The position numbers and the translations under genes were made by a program. The notes below the pieces were generated by a model, which saw only the letters and a list, made by a program, of their open reading frames with translations, ran no database searches and was not told the DNA's origin. From Zunongwangia sp. ESRF-bin46 (GTDB lineage: Bacteria; Bacteroidota; Bacteroidia; Flavobacteriales; Flavobacteriaceae), in NCBI GenBank assembly GCA_002631855.1, contig NTLF01000014.1:671951-735950 (forward strand): a DNA stretch of 64,000 nt. Reading direction: 5' to 3'. Every line of letters begins with the position of its first letter. Positions within the stretch are counted from its first letter, which is position 1. Below are positions 52,729-60,843 of this stretch, piece after piece.

Positions 52729-53058
52729 ATGAGCTTAACACTATCCAAAGCACAAGTAAGATCATCCTTTGAAGCGGTTGGTGATTTCTTATGGTATATA
52801 GGTTGTCGTACAGATGATAGATTCGAAACAAAATGTTTAATCTCAGTAAATCATCCAAAAAATTTTACGTGGGATATAGAATTTGAACAAAATGGTTATG
52901 GAGCAAGCTACGATTCATACATAATACGATCAAATGTATTTAAATCAAAAGGATATTATCGGCCTGTTTGGTCAGCATATCATCACTTTAAATGGAATGA
53001 TGTAAATAAGGAGCTAAACGTCACTATTGATAATAATAATTATAAATTTTCTAAGTAA
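52729..53058 (+). CDS. Hypothetical protein within the type I operon
   Basis: 109 residues, no signal peptide or TM segment. It starts 5 nt after hsdS and ends 1 nt before the next gene. It is aromatic-rich (FLWYIGCRTDDRFETK, WSAYHHFKWND) and belongs to no family I recognise. Its tight spacing shows cotranscription with hsdS and the following Ntn-like gene. Confidence 0.65.
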   Translation: MSLTLSKAQVRSSFEAVGDFLWYIGCRTDDRFETKCLISVNHPKNFTWDIEFEQNGYGASYDSYIIRSNVFKSKGYYRPVWSAYHHFKWNDVNKELNVTIDNNNYKFSK

Positions 53059-53059
53059 A

Positions 53060-54088
53060 ATGACACTTTGTACAGCTTGGATTAGAAAGACAGAAAATAC
53101 GGAAGAGTTGGTTTTTGCCTCAGACAGTAAATTGAACGGTGCTGGTGAAAGATGGGACAAGGGTATTAAACTCTTTGAATTACCAAATAAAGACGGATTA
53201 CTTTGTTTTACTGGCAGTACCTTCCGAGCCTACCCTTTAATTTTAAATCTTACTTCATCCATAACAATGGATGAGAGGTTTAAGATGACTTACCTTACTG
53301 TTAATGAGCACGTGGAGCATATTTGTAACCTCTTTTCTGAATTAGTTAAATCGATATCAGATTATGTAGAAGATAAGCATACTTTACGCGGTGATGCTCG
53401 TTTCCTATTTGGTGGTTGGGATTGGAAACAAGGGTGTTTTAGGGTATGGTATATATTATATAATCCAGAAGAAGAGAGATTTGAAGCTCAGGAATTAACA
53501 GACGATCCAGAAGCAACAAACTTTCATCTATTTATAGGCGAGTCGGACCATAGCGATGAAGTAGATTTTGATGTTGAAGACTATGCAAATCAGGAACTAA
53601 CAACCAATTTAATTGCCAAGAATAGATTACACAAAAACCTTAATATGGAGCCTATGGAGGTATTAAGGGAAGCTTCGATAAACAAGAAAGTATTAGGTGT
53701 TGGTGGCAGTTTACAAGTTGCAAAATTATATCGTTCCAATAAATCTGAATTTTTTGGCATTATTTGGCCATCAAGTAAAGGGGAACCACATTTTCAGGGA
53801 AGAAAATATAAAAAAACCGAGCGACCAGCAGTTCAATATTTTGATTGTGATACGTTAGAGATAACAGATTTAGATTTACCTGATGTGATTGATTTAAAGG
53901 ATGAAGCGTTTGCAGAGGATCTTGACTTTGTCGGTGAATGTTATCCTGATGGAAATTTAGATAAAAGTATTTCAGATCATAAAAAACATTCTCTCAAATT
54001 AATTTTTAAAGAAGTAGCCTACAAGCATTACATAGACAAACAAAATAAAACTGAAAAAGAATCATCTAATACCGACGAAGAAGAATGA
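53060..54088 (+). CDS. Ntn-hydrolase (proteasome/HslV-like) fold protein in the type I operon
   Basis: 342 residues from ATG 53060; an upstream ORF extension is rejected because it would overlap the previous gene. The N-terminus is M-T-L-C-T-A-W-I, so Met removal would expose Thr. Asp22 in FASDSKLNG and Lys37 in KGIKLFEL align in spacing with Asp17 and Lys33 of proteasome beta subunits (15-16 residues apart), and LCFTGSTFRAYPL resembles the AGLxADA region. This is an inferred homology. It has an acidic C-terminus and overlaps hsdR by 4 nt. Confidence 0.55.
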   Translation: MTLCTAWIRKTENTEELVFASDSKLNGAGERWDKGIKLFELPNKDGLLCFTGSTFRAYPLILNLTSSITMDERFKMTYLTVNEHVEHICNLFSELVKSISDYVEDKHTLRGDARFLFGGWDWKQGCFRVWYILYNPEEERFEAQELTDDPEATNFHLFIGESDHSDEVDFDVEDYANQELTTNLIAKNRLHKNLNMEPMEVLREASINKKVLGVGGSLQVAKLYRSNKSEFFGIIWPSSKGEPHFQGRKYKKTERPAVQYFDCDTLEITDLDLPDVIDLKDEAFAEDLDFVGECYPDGNLDKSISDHKKHSLKLIFKEVAYKHYIDKQNKTEKESSNTDEEE

Positions 54089-57066
54089 GTCTTACTAACG
54101 AAAATACATTTGAGAGCGCCTTTGTAGATGCACTATTGGCGACAGACTACATTCTGGGTAATAGTAGTGAATACAGCAAAGAACTTGGTTTTTTTAAAGA
54201 AGATATAATTGACTTTCTACAAAAAACGCAACCAAAAAAATGGGATAAACTCGCTACTATACACGGCGAGCAAATGAAGAATAAAGTACTTCAAAGAATC
54301 TATAAAGAAATGGATTTAAGAGGGAGTTTGGATGTAGTACGTAATGGTTTTACAGATTATGGCATTCGCTTTCAGTTGGCGCACTTTAAGCCACCAACAA
54401 CCCTTAATCCAGAAGCCAGAACATTATATAACGAAAATGTACATAAGGTAACAAGACAACTCTATTATTCTTCAAGAAATACAAATTCTGTTGACTTGTG
54501 TATAAGCTTAAATGGCATTCCCGTGGCAACTTTTGAGCTCAAAAATCAATTTACGGGTCAGGACTTAAATGATGCAAAGCTACAATACGCAAAAACCCGA
54601 GACCCAAGAAATATCCTTTTTGCTTTTAAGAAAAGAGCATTCGTACATTTTGCTGTAGATCAAGATGAGGTTTTTATGACAACCAAAATAGATGGCGATA
54701 AAACATATTGGTTGCCATTTAATAAAGGCCATAATAAGGGCAAGGGAAACCCACCAGTAAAAAACGGTTATAGTACTCAATACCTTTGGGATTATATTCT
54801 GCAAAAGGACAGTTGGATGGAAATCATTCAGCGATTCATCCACTTACAAACGGAAACCTATGAGTTTGAAGGACGTACACGTAAAAAGGAAAAAATTATT
54901 TTTCCGAGGTATCATCAATTAGATGCCGTTAGAAAAGTGTCTAATGATGTTGAGAATTTTGGTGTAGGTTATAACTATCTCATTCAACATAGTGCCGGTA
55001 GCGGAAAAAGCAATAGCATAGCGTGGTTGGCATATAGGCTATCAAGTCTTCATAATGTAAAGAATGATAAAATATTTGATAGTATCATTGTAGTAACAGA
55101 TAGAAGGGTTCTTGACCAACAACTTCAAAATACTATTTATCAATTTGAGCATAAAGCTGGTGTAGTTCAAAAAATTGATGAAAACAGTACCCAATTAGCA
55201 GAATCTCTTAAAACAGGTACAAAAATTATAATTACAACACTTCAAAAATTCCCTTGGGTTATAGATAAGGTAGGTACGTTACCCGATAGAAATTATGCCG
55301 TAATAATCGATGAAGCCCATAGCTCTCAGGGGGGTGAAGCCAGTAAAAAAATGAAAGAGGTGTTAGCTGCAAAAGATCTGGAAGATGCAGAAGTAAAGGA
55401 TTCAGAAATAGATGTATCAAGTGAAGACTATATTAACGACCGTATCGAACAGTCCGCCGCTGCACGAGGTCAGCAATCTAATATTTCATTTTTTGCATTT
55501 ACGGCAACGCCTAAATACAAGACGATGAAAATCTTCGACAGATGGAAAAAGGAATCAGGACCAGAAGAGTTTCATCTGTACTCTATGCGCCAAGCAATAG
55601 AAGAAGGGTTTATTCTAAACGTCTTAGAAAATTACACCACTTACGAGTTATACTTTAAACTCAATAAAGCTATAGAAGAAGATCCAAAGCTTAACCAAAA
55701 GAAAGCAGCAAAAGCAATTGGGAAATTTGTGTCGCTACATCCCTATAATGTTGCTCAGAAAACAGCGATAATTATTGAACATTTTAGGCAAGTGGTAGCA
55801 AAAAAAATCGGTGGGCGTGCAAAAGCAATGCTTATTACAGGCTCAAGATTACACGCTAAAAGATATTTTGATGAATTTAAAACATACATCAATGAACAAG
55901 GTTACCAAAACGATATAAAAATTTTAGTAGCGTTCTCTGGTAAAGTAGCAGACATTGATTTTCCCGATGGTGTTTCAGAACCTCAATTAACAGGCTTTGG
56001 CTATAAAGAGCTTCCAAAAGTGTTTGATAAAGATGAATTCCGTATTCTTATTGTAGCAGAAAAATACCAGACAGGCTTTGACCAACCCTTATTACATACA
56101 ATGTATGTCGACAAAAAATTAGCTGGAGTAAAGGCAGTTCAAACTTTATCAAGACTCAACAGAACCGCACCTGGTAAAGAAGATACGTTTGTACTGGATT
56201 TTGCAAATGATAGAGAAACAATCAAAGCCGCCTTTGAGCCATACTATCAAATGACAGAGGTTAAAGATGAAACAGATGTAAATCATCTTTTTGATTTAAA
56301 AATAGTACTGGATGCATTCCAGCTATACACGCAAGAGGAAATAAATGGATTTGCTTCTATTTACTTCAACAACAATTTCAGAAATATTTCCAGATACCAA
56401 TCCAAGCTATACGGTTTTACTAATATACCAGTAGAAAGATTCAAAGAATTGGAAGAAGAAAAACAAGATGGGTTTAAGAAAAGCCTGCGTACTTGGACAA
56501 ATCTCTACGCATTTATGGCTCAGATTTTGCCTTTTGTTGAGCCAGAATTTGAAAAATTCTTTGCATTTGCTAAACTATTGCAAACAAGGCTTCCAAAAAG
56601 AGACCTGGCAGAAAGCCTTCAACTAAGTGATGAAGTTGCGTTAGAATATTACCGCCTTCAAAAAATTAAAGAAGGTAACATAGAGCTTCCCAAAGAAGAT
56701 GGAAACGTAAGTGGTACTAGAGAAGCTGGATTAAAGAAGGCAAAAGATGAAGAGGCATATCTATCTGAAATCATTGATGTATTAAACGATCGCTTTGGTA
56801 CCGAGTTTGAAGAAGCAGACCGTTTGTTTTTTGAACAAATTGAAGAAGAAATGATTCAAGATGTCAATCTTAAAAAACAAGCCAAAGTAAATGAATTGGA
56901 TACATTCAAATATGCCTTTGAAGAATTATTTTTAAATAAACTAATTGAGCGTATGGATCAAAACCAAGAAATTTTCGAAAAAATTCTTGACGATAAATCA
57001 TTCGGAAATTTGGTCAAAAAATTTATAATGAATAAAGTATATAATCGATTAAACAAAGATCAATAA
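54085..57066 (+). CDS. hsdR: Type I restriction endonuclease motor subunit
   Basis: 993 residues. The N-terminal PD-(D/E)xK nuclease shows PVATFELKNQFTG (Glu-Leu-Lys, about 148-160). The motor domains have Walker A HSAGSGKSNSIAWL (about 303-316), DEAH box IIDEAHSSQGG (about 407-417), FTATP and motif VI QTLSRLNRTAPG. It translocates DNA and cleaves unmethylated foreign DNA at a distance. It overlaps the Ntn-like gene by 4 nt and is directly abutted by the Mrr-like gene. Confidence 0.96.
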   Translation: MSLTNENTFESAFVDALLATDYILGNSSEYSKELGFFKEDIIDFLQKTQPKKWDKLATIHGEQMKNKVLQRIYKEMDLRGSLDVVRNGFTDYGIRFQLAHFKPPTTLNPEARTLYNENVHKVTRQLYYSSRNTNSVDLCISLNGIPVATFELKNQFTGQDLNDAKLQYAKTRDPRNILFAFKKRAFVHFAVDQDEVFMTTKIDGDKTYWLPFNKGHNKGKGNPPVKNGYSTQYLWDYILQKDSWMEIIQRFIHLQTETYEFEGRTRKKEKIIFPRYHQLDAVRKVSNDVENFGVGYNYLIQHSAGSGKSNSIAWLAYRLSSLHNVKNDKIFDSIIVVTDRRVLDQQLQNTIYQFEHKAGVVQKIDENSTQLAESLKTGTKIIITTLQKFPWVIDKVGTLPDRNYAVIIDEAHSSQGGEASKKMKEVLAAKDLEDAEVKDSEIDVSSEDYINDRIEQSAAARGQQSNISFFAFTATPKYKTMKIFDRWKKESGPEEFHLYSMRQAIEEGFILNVLENYTTYELYFKLNKAIEEDPKLNQKKAAKAIGKFVSLHPYNVAQKTAIIIEHFRQVVAKKIGGRAKAMLITGSRLHAKRYFDEFKTYINEQGYQNDIKILVAFSGKVADIDFPDGVSEPQLTGFGYKELPKVFDKDEFRILIVAEKYQTGFDQPLLHTMYVDKKLAGVKAVQTLSRLNRTAPGKEDTFVLDFANDRETIKAAFEPYYQMTEVKDETDVNHLFDLKIVLDAFQLYTQEEINGFASIYFNNNFRNISRYQSKLYGFTNIPVERFKELEEEKQDGFKKSLRTWTNLYAFMAQILPFVEPEFEKFFAFAKLLQTRLPKRDLAESLQLSDEVALEYYRLQKIKEGNIELPKEDGNVSGTREAGLKKAKDEEAYLSEIIDVLNDRFGTEFEEADRLFFEQIEEEMIQDVNLKKQAKVNELDTFKYAFEELFLNKLIERMDQNQEIFEKILDDKSFGNLVKKFIMNKVYNRLNKDQ

Positions 57067-58044
57067 ATGAAAAACATATACGTAGTAAGAGCAGATTTCG
57101 GAAAATACACGCAAGCATTTAATGATCACAGTTATGTAGGCTTAGGATGGTTCAATCAGCTTATTGATAAAAGTTTCTCACGGGATGATATAAAAGAACT
57201 TTATCGTGAAAAATATCCTCAGGATGTACCTATGCGTGTTAATCAAAATTCCGGTCAGGTATATCGTTTTGTCAATGATTTACAAGTAGGTGATATTGTA
57301 ATTACACCATATAGTACAAATCAATTACTAGTTGGCGAGGTGACATCGAAGGTATTTCACAAAGATGATAATACTTCAGTTTATCCTTTACGCAGGGAAG
57401 TGAAATGGTTTAATAAAACTGTCAATCGCCAAAACCTCAGTATTCCCCTTCAAAATTCGCTACGTTCAAGCCTCACATTTTATTCTTTGAAAAATGGAGC
57501 TGAAATTTTAGAATATTTCAATTTAGCCCCTAAAAACCAGCTCAGACAAAAAACAGATTTTAATATTTACACGACCATTAAAGACAAGCTTTTAGAGCTT
57601 GACGGTTTTGAGTTCGAAACCTTCGTGAGTTACTTATTACAAAGTATAGGTTTTGAAAAGACAGACGAAAAGCAAGGAGGTGTTGCAGACGGGGGCATTG
57701 ATTTTGAGGGAATTTTAAGCGTTTATAATATCGCCTCGATTAATTTACAGGTACAGGTAAAACGTTTTGAGAATAACAAAATAAGTTGGAAAGAAATTGC
57801 TACGTTTCGTGGCGCTATGAAGCGGGATTTCCAAGGCTGCTTCATTACGTTAAGTGATTTTCAAAAAAAAGCAGTTGACAATGCCACGGATGAAAACAAA
57901 ATCCCAATTACCCTCATCGATGGTAAAAAGCTGATAGATATTTTCATAAGCCAATATGACGAAATTATTGTAGCAATGCGCGAGGAAGAAAACGATGAGC
58001 TTGCAGATAAACTGAAATTTAAAAAAGCCCTTGTCCCTCTTTAA
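57067..58044 (+). CDS. Mrr-family restriction endonuclease
   Basis: 325 residues. The C-terminal half (about 175-310) is an Mrr-type PD-(D/E)xK domain: LDGFEFETFVSYLLQSIGF, then VADGGIDFEG (catalytic Asp) and LQVQVKRFENNKISW (Gln-Val-Lys). The N-terminal domain (ADFGKYTQAFNDHSYVGLGW, VRFVNDLQVGDIVITPYS-like) resembles a DNA-modification reader. Mrr-like enzymes cleave modified DNA (type IV). It starts at the base after the hsdR stop, so it is in the same operon. Confidence 0.85.
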   Translation: MKNIYVVRADFGKYTQAFNDHSYVGLGWFNQLIDKSFSRDDIKELYREKYPQDVPMRVNQNSGQVYRFVNDLQVGDIVITPYSTNQLLVGEVTSKVFHKDDNTSVYPLRREVKWFNKTVNRQNLSIPLQNSLRSSLTFYSLKNGAEILEYFNLAPKNQLRQKTDFNIYTTIKDKLLELDGFEFETFVSYLLQSIGFEKTDEKQGGVADGGIDFEGILSVYNIASINLQVQVKRFENNKISWKEIATFRGAMKRDFQGCFITLSDFQKKAVDNATDENKIPITLIDGKKLIDIFISQYDEIIVAMREEENDELADKLKFKKALVPL

Positions 58045-58056
58045 ACAAAACTTTTT

Positions 58057-58314
58057 ATGGATGATATAGTCTTACAAATAATTGTTTTCGTAGCCAGTAT
58101 TGTTATCACAGCAATCGTCACGTTTTTTACTACAAAGCACAACCTACGAGAACATACCAATGAAAAATACAATGAGTTAAAAGATAAACTTCATTTACAG
58201 GAATTAGAAATTGAGAGACTGAAAAGCAGAGATGATAATCAGCAAATGGCGATTGATGGTATTAATCAACTTTGGCCAGTAATTAATAAGATCGTAAAAA
58301 AAATAGAAAAATGA
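58057..58314 (+). CDS. Small one-TM coiled-coil protein
   Basis: 85 residues. A TM segment (about 5-25: LQIIVFVASIVITAIVTFF) is followed by a charged coiled-coil (about 33-65). It overlaps the next gene by 4 nt (ATGA). No family known; it is probably a membrane anchor or assembly helper. Confidence 0.65.
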   Translation: MDDIVLQIIVFVASIVITAIVTFFTTKHNLREHTNEKYNELKDKLHLQELEIERLKSRDDNQQMAIDGINQLWPVINKIVKKIEK

Positions 58315-58565
58315 TGACAATGTATGAATATAGAAGATTGTCTGAATTAGGCGATCGTATAAAAGCAAACTTGGCAAGTAAAGATGAGAAAAAGGAATAT
58401 ATGAAGCTATTATTAAAAAGTGGTAGTATATCTCAAGCTCAATATAATGAATACCTTAGCCAGCAAGGGACAACTCAAGGGGATGATTTAATAGCAGCAG
58501 CCCTAGCAGTCGGTGCAATCTTTTTAATAGGTTATTTAATTAAAGAATTAGGTAGAAAAGATTAA
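58311..58565 (+). CDS. Small protein with a C-terminal hydrophobic helix
   Basis: 84 residues. The N-terminus is charged helical (YRRLSELGDRIKANLASKDE); a hydrophobic segment (about 61-78: IAAALAVGAIFLIGYLI) ends the protein. SHOCT-like short tail features (LLKSGSISQAQYNEYL) suggest a membrane-linked oligomerising protein. It is coupled to the preceding gene and lies 3 nt before the first TIR gene. Confidence 0.65.
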   Translation: MMTMYEYRRLSELGDRIKANLASKDEKKEYMKLLLKSGSISQAQYNEYLSQQGTTQGDDLIAAALAVGAIFLIGYLIKELGRKD

Positions 58566-58568
58566 GAA

Positions 58569-59156
58569 ATGGCTAATATTATTACGGGTACACAATTAGT
58601 AATGCTTTCTCAATCAAATGTTAAAGGGAAAAGCCCCTTTTCATTTGAAATTCTGGCACTGTCAAATATGCATAATAAAACCAAATCAATTTTATCATCA
58701 ATTACTGGTGAAACCTCTAATGTTGTAACAATATTTCTTTCTCATTCTCATAGTGAAAAAGTAATGCTTCAAAGTTTTTTATCAATTCTTTTTAGGTTAG
58801 GTGTTGAAGTTTATGTCGATTGGATGGATGAAGAAATGCCTTATCCGCCCTCAGGAAAAACAGCAGAAAGAATTAAAATAAAAATTAATGAAAATCAAAA
58901 ATTCATTCTTCTCGCTACAAATCGAGCAATAGCTTCAAAGTGGTGTAATTGGGAATTGGGATTAGGCGATGCAGCTAAGTTTGACGAAAATATTGCCCTC
59001 TTTCCTGTAGCAGAGTCAAACGGTTGGAATGGCAACGAGTATTTGCAAATATATCCTTATATCGAGAAAATCAACTCAAATTATTTGCAAGACAGTTTTA
59101 AAGTAACCAATCCAAAAGGTGGTTCAATCTCTTTGCAGCGTTGGCTTAATAAATAG
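58569..59156 (+). CDS. TIR-domain protein 1
   Basis: 195 residues. TIR box 1 is VVTIFLSHSHSEK (about 52-64), then GVEVYVDWM (about 78-86), and the catalytic Glu129 lies in KWCNWELGLG. The first 50 residues are an N-terminal extension. TIR enzymes cleave NAD+ or make cyclic-ADPR-type signals. It lies 3 nt before a second TIR gene and is followed by a membrane protein, which suggests a signal-effector system of the Thoeris class. No cofactor assay is possible from sequence. Confidence 0.85.
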   Translation: MANIITGTQLVMLSQSNVKGKSPFSFEILALSNMHNKTKSILSSITGETSNVVTIFLSHSHSEKVMLQSFLSILFRLGVEVYVDWMDEEMPYPPSGKTAERIKIKINENQKFILLATNRAIASKWCNWELGLGDAAKFDENIALFPVAESNGWNGNEYLQIYPYIEKINSNYLQDSFKVTNPKGGSISLQRWLNK

Positions 59157-59159
59157 TGT

Positions 59160-59744
59160 ATGGGTTATATAACTAAATCTCGTTTGGACAATGTCACCAC
59201 TAATCGTACTAAGTCATTTAGTAAGGGGTTAAGTGCACCAGCTATTCTTAATGAAAGCTATAACCCAAACAAACAATATGACATTTTCCTATCTCATAGC
59301 TACTTAGATAAGGAACGAATAGCAAGCCTAAAATTAATTTTGGAATACTACGGGTTTAGTGTTTATGTTGATTGGATTTCTGATGCAGATTTAAATCGAA
59401 ATAATGTAAACCGAGAAACAGCAGCAAGAATTCGACACCGTATGAAAAATTGTAAATCATTGCTATACGCAATATCTAATAATAGCGTTGTCAGTAAATG
59501 GATGCCTTGGGAACTTGGATATTTCGATGGAGTCAATGGTAAAATTGCCTTGGTTCCAATAACTGAATCAAATGATGAATATTTAAGAGGTAGTGAGTAT
59601 TTAGAATTGTATCCTGTCGTTAAAGAATATTTGATAAAAGGATCTGATAAAAATGCACTTTGGGTCTATGAAAGTGAATTTTCGAACTCTTATGTTATAT
59701 TAGATGCTTGGATCAATTATGATAAAAAACCTTATTTTCACTAA
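59160..59744 (+). CDS. TIR-domain protein 2
   Basis: 194 residues. TIR box 1 is YDIFLSHSYLDKE (about 40-52), then FSVYVDWIS (about 66-74), and the catalytic Glu118 is in KWMPWELGYF. It is a diverged paralogue of the first TIR protein, sharing YVDW and the W-x2-WELG pattern, with the same length. A cluster-specific insertion (DADLNRNNVNRETAARI) follows the YVDW motif. It starts 3 nt after the first TIR gene and ends 3 nt before the membrane protein gene. Confidence 0.85.
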   Translation: MGYITKSRLDNVTTNRTKSFSKGLSAPAILNESYNPNKQYDIFLSHSYLDKERIASLKLILEYYGFSVYVDWISDADLNRNNVNRETAARIRHRMKNCKSLLYAISNNSVVSKWMPWELGYFDGVNGKIALVPITESNDEYLRGSEYLELYPVVKEYLIKGSDKNALWVYESEFSNSYVILDAWINYDKKPYFH

Positions 59745-59747
59745 ATA

Positions 59748-60143
59748 ATGGAAGAAAAAATTAAACACTTGGAGTTCATTCAGAATGTAATTTCCCGTCT
59801 TTCTCATAAGTCATTTTTAGTGAAGAGTTGGTCAATTACTACACTTGCTGCAATATGCGCTTTTGGAATTGAAAAACAGAATAGCTTAATATTTATCCTT
59901 GGTATACCGGTTAGTCTTTTGTTTTGGTATTTGGATTCAAAATATTTAATGTTGGAAAGATGCTTTAGAAAACTATACAACAAGGTTAGAAAAGATAAAG
60001 TGAATTCTTTTTCAATGAAGATTTCAAATTCAAAAGATATTAAAATGCATTTAAAGACAGCATTTGGTCATACTGTCGCCCCAATTTACTTACTCGAACT
60101 ATTATTATGTATAGGGGGTATGATATATTACTTTTTTTGTTAG
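59748..60143 (+). CDS. Three-TM membrane protein, candidate effector of the TIR cassette
   Basis: 131 residues with three probable TM segments (about 22-40, 45-62 and 110-130). The conserved-looking block LLFWYLDSKYLMLERCFRKLY lies between TM2 and a basic cytoplasmic loop (80-105). I recall the N-terminal pattern EKIKHLEFIQNVISRLSHKS from small membrane proteins beside TIR genes. It starts 3 nt after TIR 2, so expression is linked. The architecture suits a membrane effector gated by a TIR product, but this is unproven. Confidence 0.7.
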   Translation: MEEKIKHLEFIQNVISRLSHKSFLVKSWSITTLAAICAFGIEKQNSLIFILGIPVSLLFWYLDSKYLMLERCFRKLYNKVRKDKVNSFSMKISNSKDIKMHLKTAFGHTVAPIYLLELLLCIGGMIYYFFC

Positions 60144-60266
60144 CATAGCTTTTAGCTATCTTATTATTTGGAAACTTATAATTTTTAACAATATACCATC
60201 CAATTAATAATGTTCCTCAACAAAATTATCAAGAGGCATCCCTCACAATTACAAAATAATTAAACA

Positions 60267-60440
60267 TTAGGTTAAACCCTCTGTAGGTGCACCTGGGGCA
60301 TCTCGCTTTACGACTTCAATACAGTTTTTACGAACCGCAGTTGTAGTATAAGTCTAACTTACACCAATGGGCTCACCATTAGCAGCCTTTAATACAAAAT
60401 AGTATTAGCTATTTGTGGCAACCTTAACAGTAAATGGAAA
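60267..60440 (-). pseudogene. DUF1508 (YegP-like) gene with two stop codons
   Basis: Minus translation reads PFTVKVATNS-stop-YYFVLKAANGEPIGVS-stop-TYTTTAVRKNCIEVVKRDAPGAPTEGLT-stop. The residues LKAANGEPIG, AVRKNCIEVVK and DAP are the DUF1508 repeat pattern. Both internal stops could come from Gln codons by C-to-T change. No start codon is found. The function is dead in this genome. Confidence 0.75.
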
Positions 60441-60599
60441 AGAATGAATTTTCTAAACTGAAAAAGATGATTTTACAAAATTCCAAAAAGATATAATTAG
60501 ACAACTTATCTCAAACGATGAATGGACAGAAGAAGAATCTATGGATTTGATAGAGTTGTTAGAATTAAAAAGTGAATTATAAAAACAGAGGTGTAGGAG

Positions 60600-60820
60600 T
60601 GACAAAAGTTTTTCAGATTGAAGGTAGTGGTAGTGTAGTGGTAGTTTTAATTTGATTGATTTCATAAAAAAAATAAATATAATAAGGAGATGAAAAATAT
60701 AAATAAAGGTAAATTATAGTAAACCATAAGAAACCAAACACATAATTTGTATATTTAGGCTACCAAATAGTCTTAAACTATATTATATTAAGAGCTAATG
60801 AAATTTCATTGGCTTTTTTG
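60600..60820 (+). ncRNA. Candidate DRT3 non-coding RNA
   Basis: Non-coding stretch directly upstream of drt3a. It contains ACACA (60738-60742), a 13-bp hairpin with two one-base bulges (60750-60782, loop CCAAA), and a terminator-like hairpin (60793-60820). DRT3 systems are known to use a ncRNA with an ACACAC template; here I find only ACACA, so the 5' end and template are inferred. A G/T-rich repeat (ggtagt three times near 60620-60645) lies upstream. Confidence 0.45.
60793..60820 (+). terminator. Terminator-like hairpin ahead of drt3a
   Basis: AGCTAATGAAA (60793-60803) is self-complementary to TTTCATTGGCT (60804-60814) with one T-G pair, followed by six T. It is 24 nt upstream of the drt3a ATG. 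It would end a short RNA while allowing some readthrough. Confidence 0.65.
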
Positions 60821-60843
60821 TTTATTCAAGCTTTGATTAAAAA

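Larger units (their letters stand above)
60144..60843. other. 700-nt gap: DUF1508 relic, then a structured RNA-like stretch before drt3a
   Basis: The left part (60267-60440) holds a minus-strand DUF1508 pseudogene. The middle (60457-60582) has only a short fragment without a start codon. The right part (about 60600-60820) is non-coding and contains two hairpins, which may be the RNA of the DRT3 system. Confidence 0.55.

Noticed and set aside
53027-53059. Extended N-terminus of the Ntn-like protein
   Set aside because: It lies inside the previous gene; the ATG at 53060 gives the expected Met-Thr start.
60457-60582. Short plus-strand frame ending in LIELLELKSEL
   Set aside because: No start codon before an upstream stop; it could be a gene fragment but nothing proves it.
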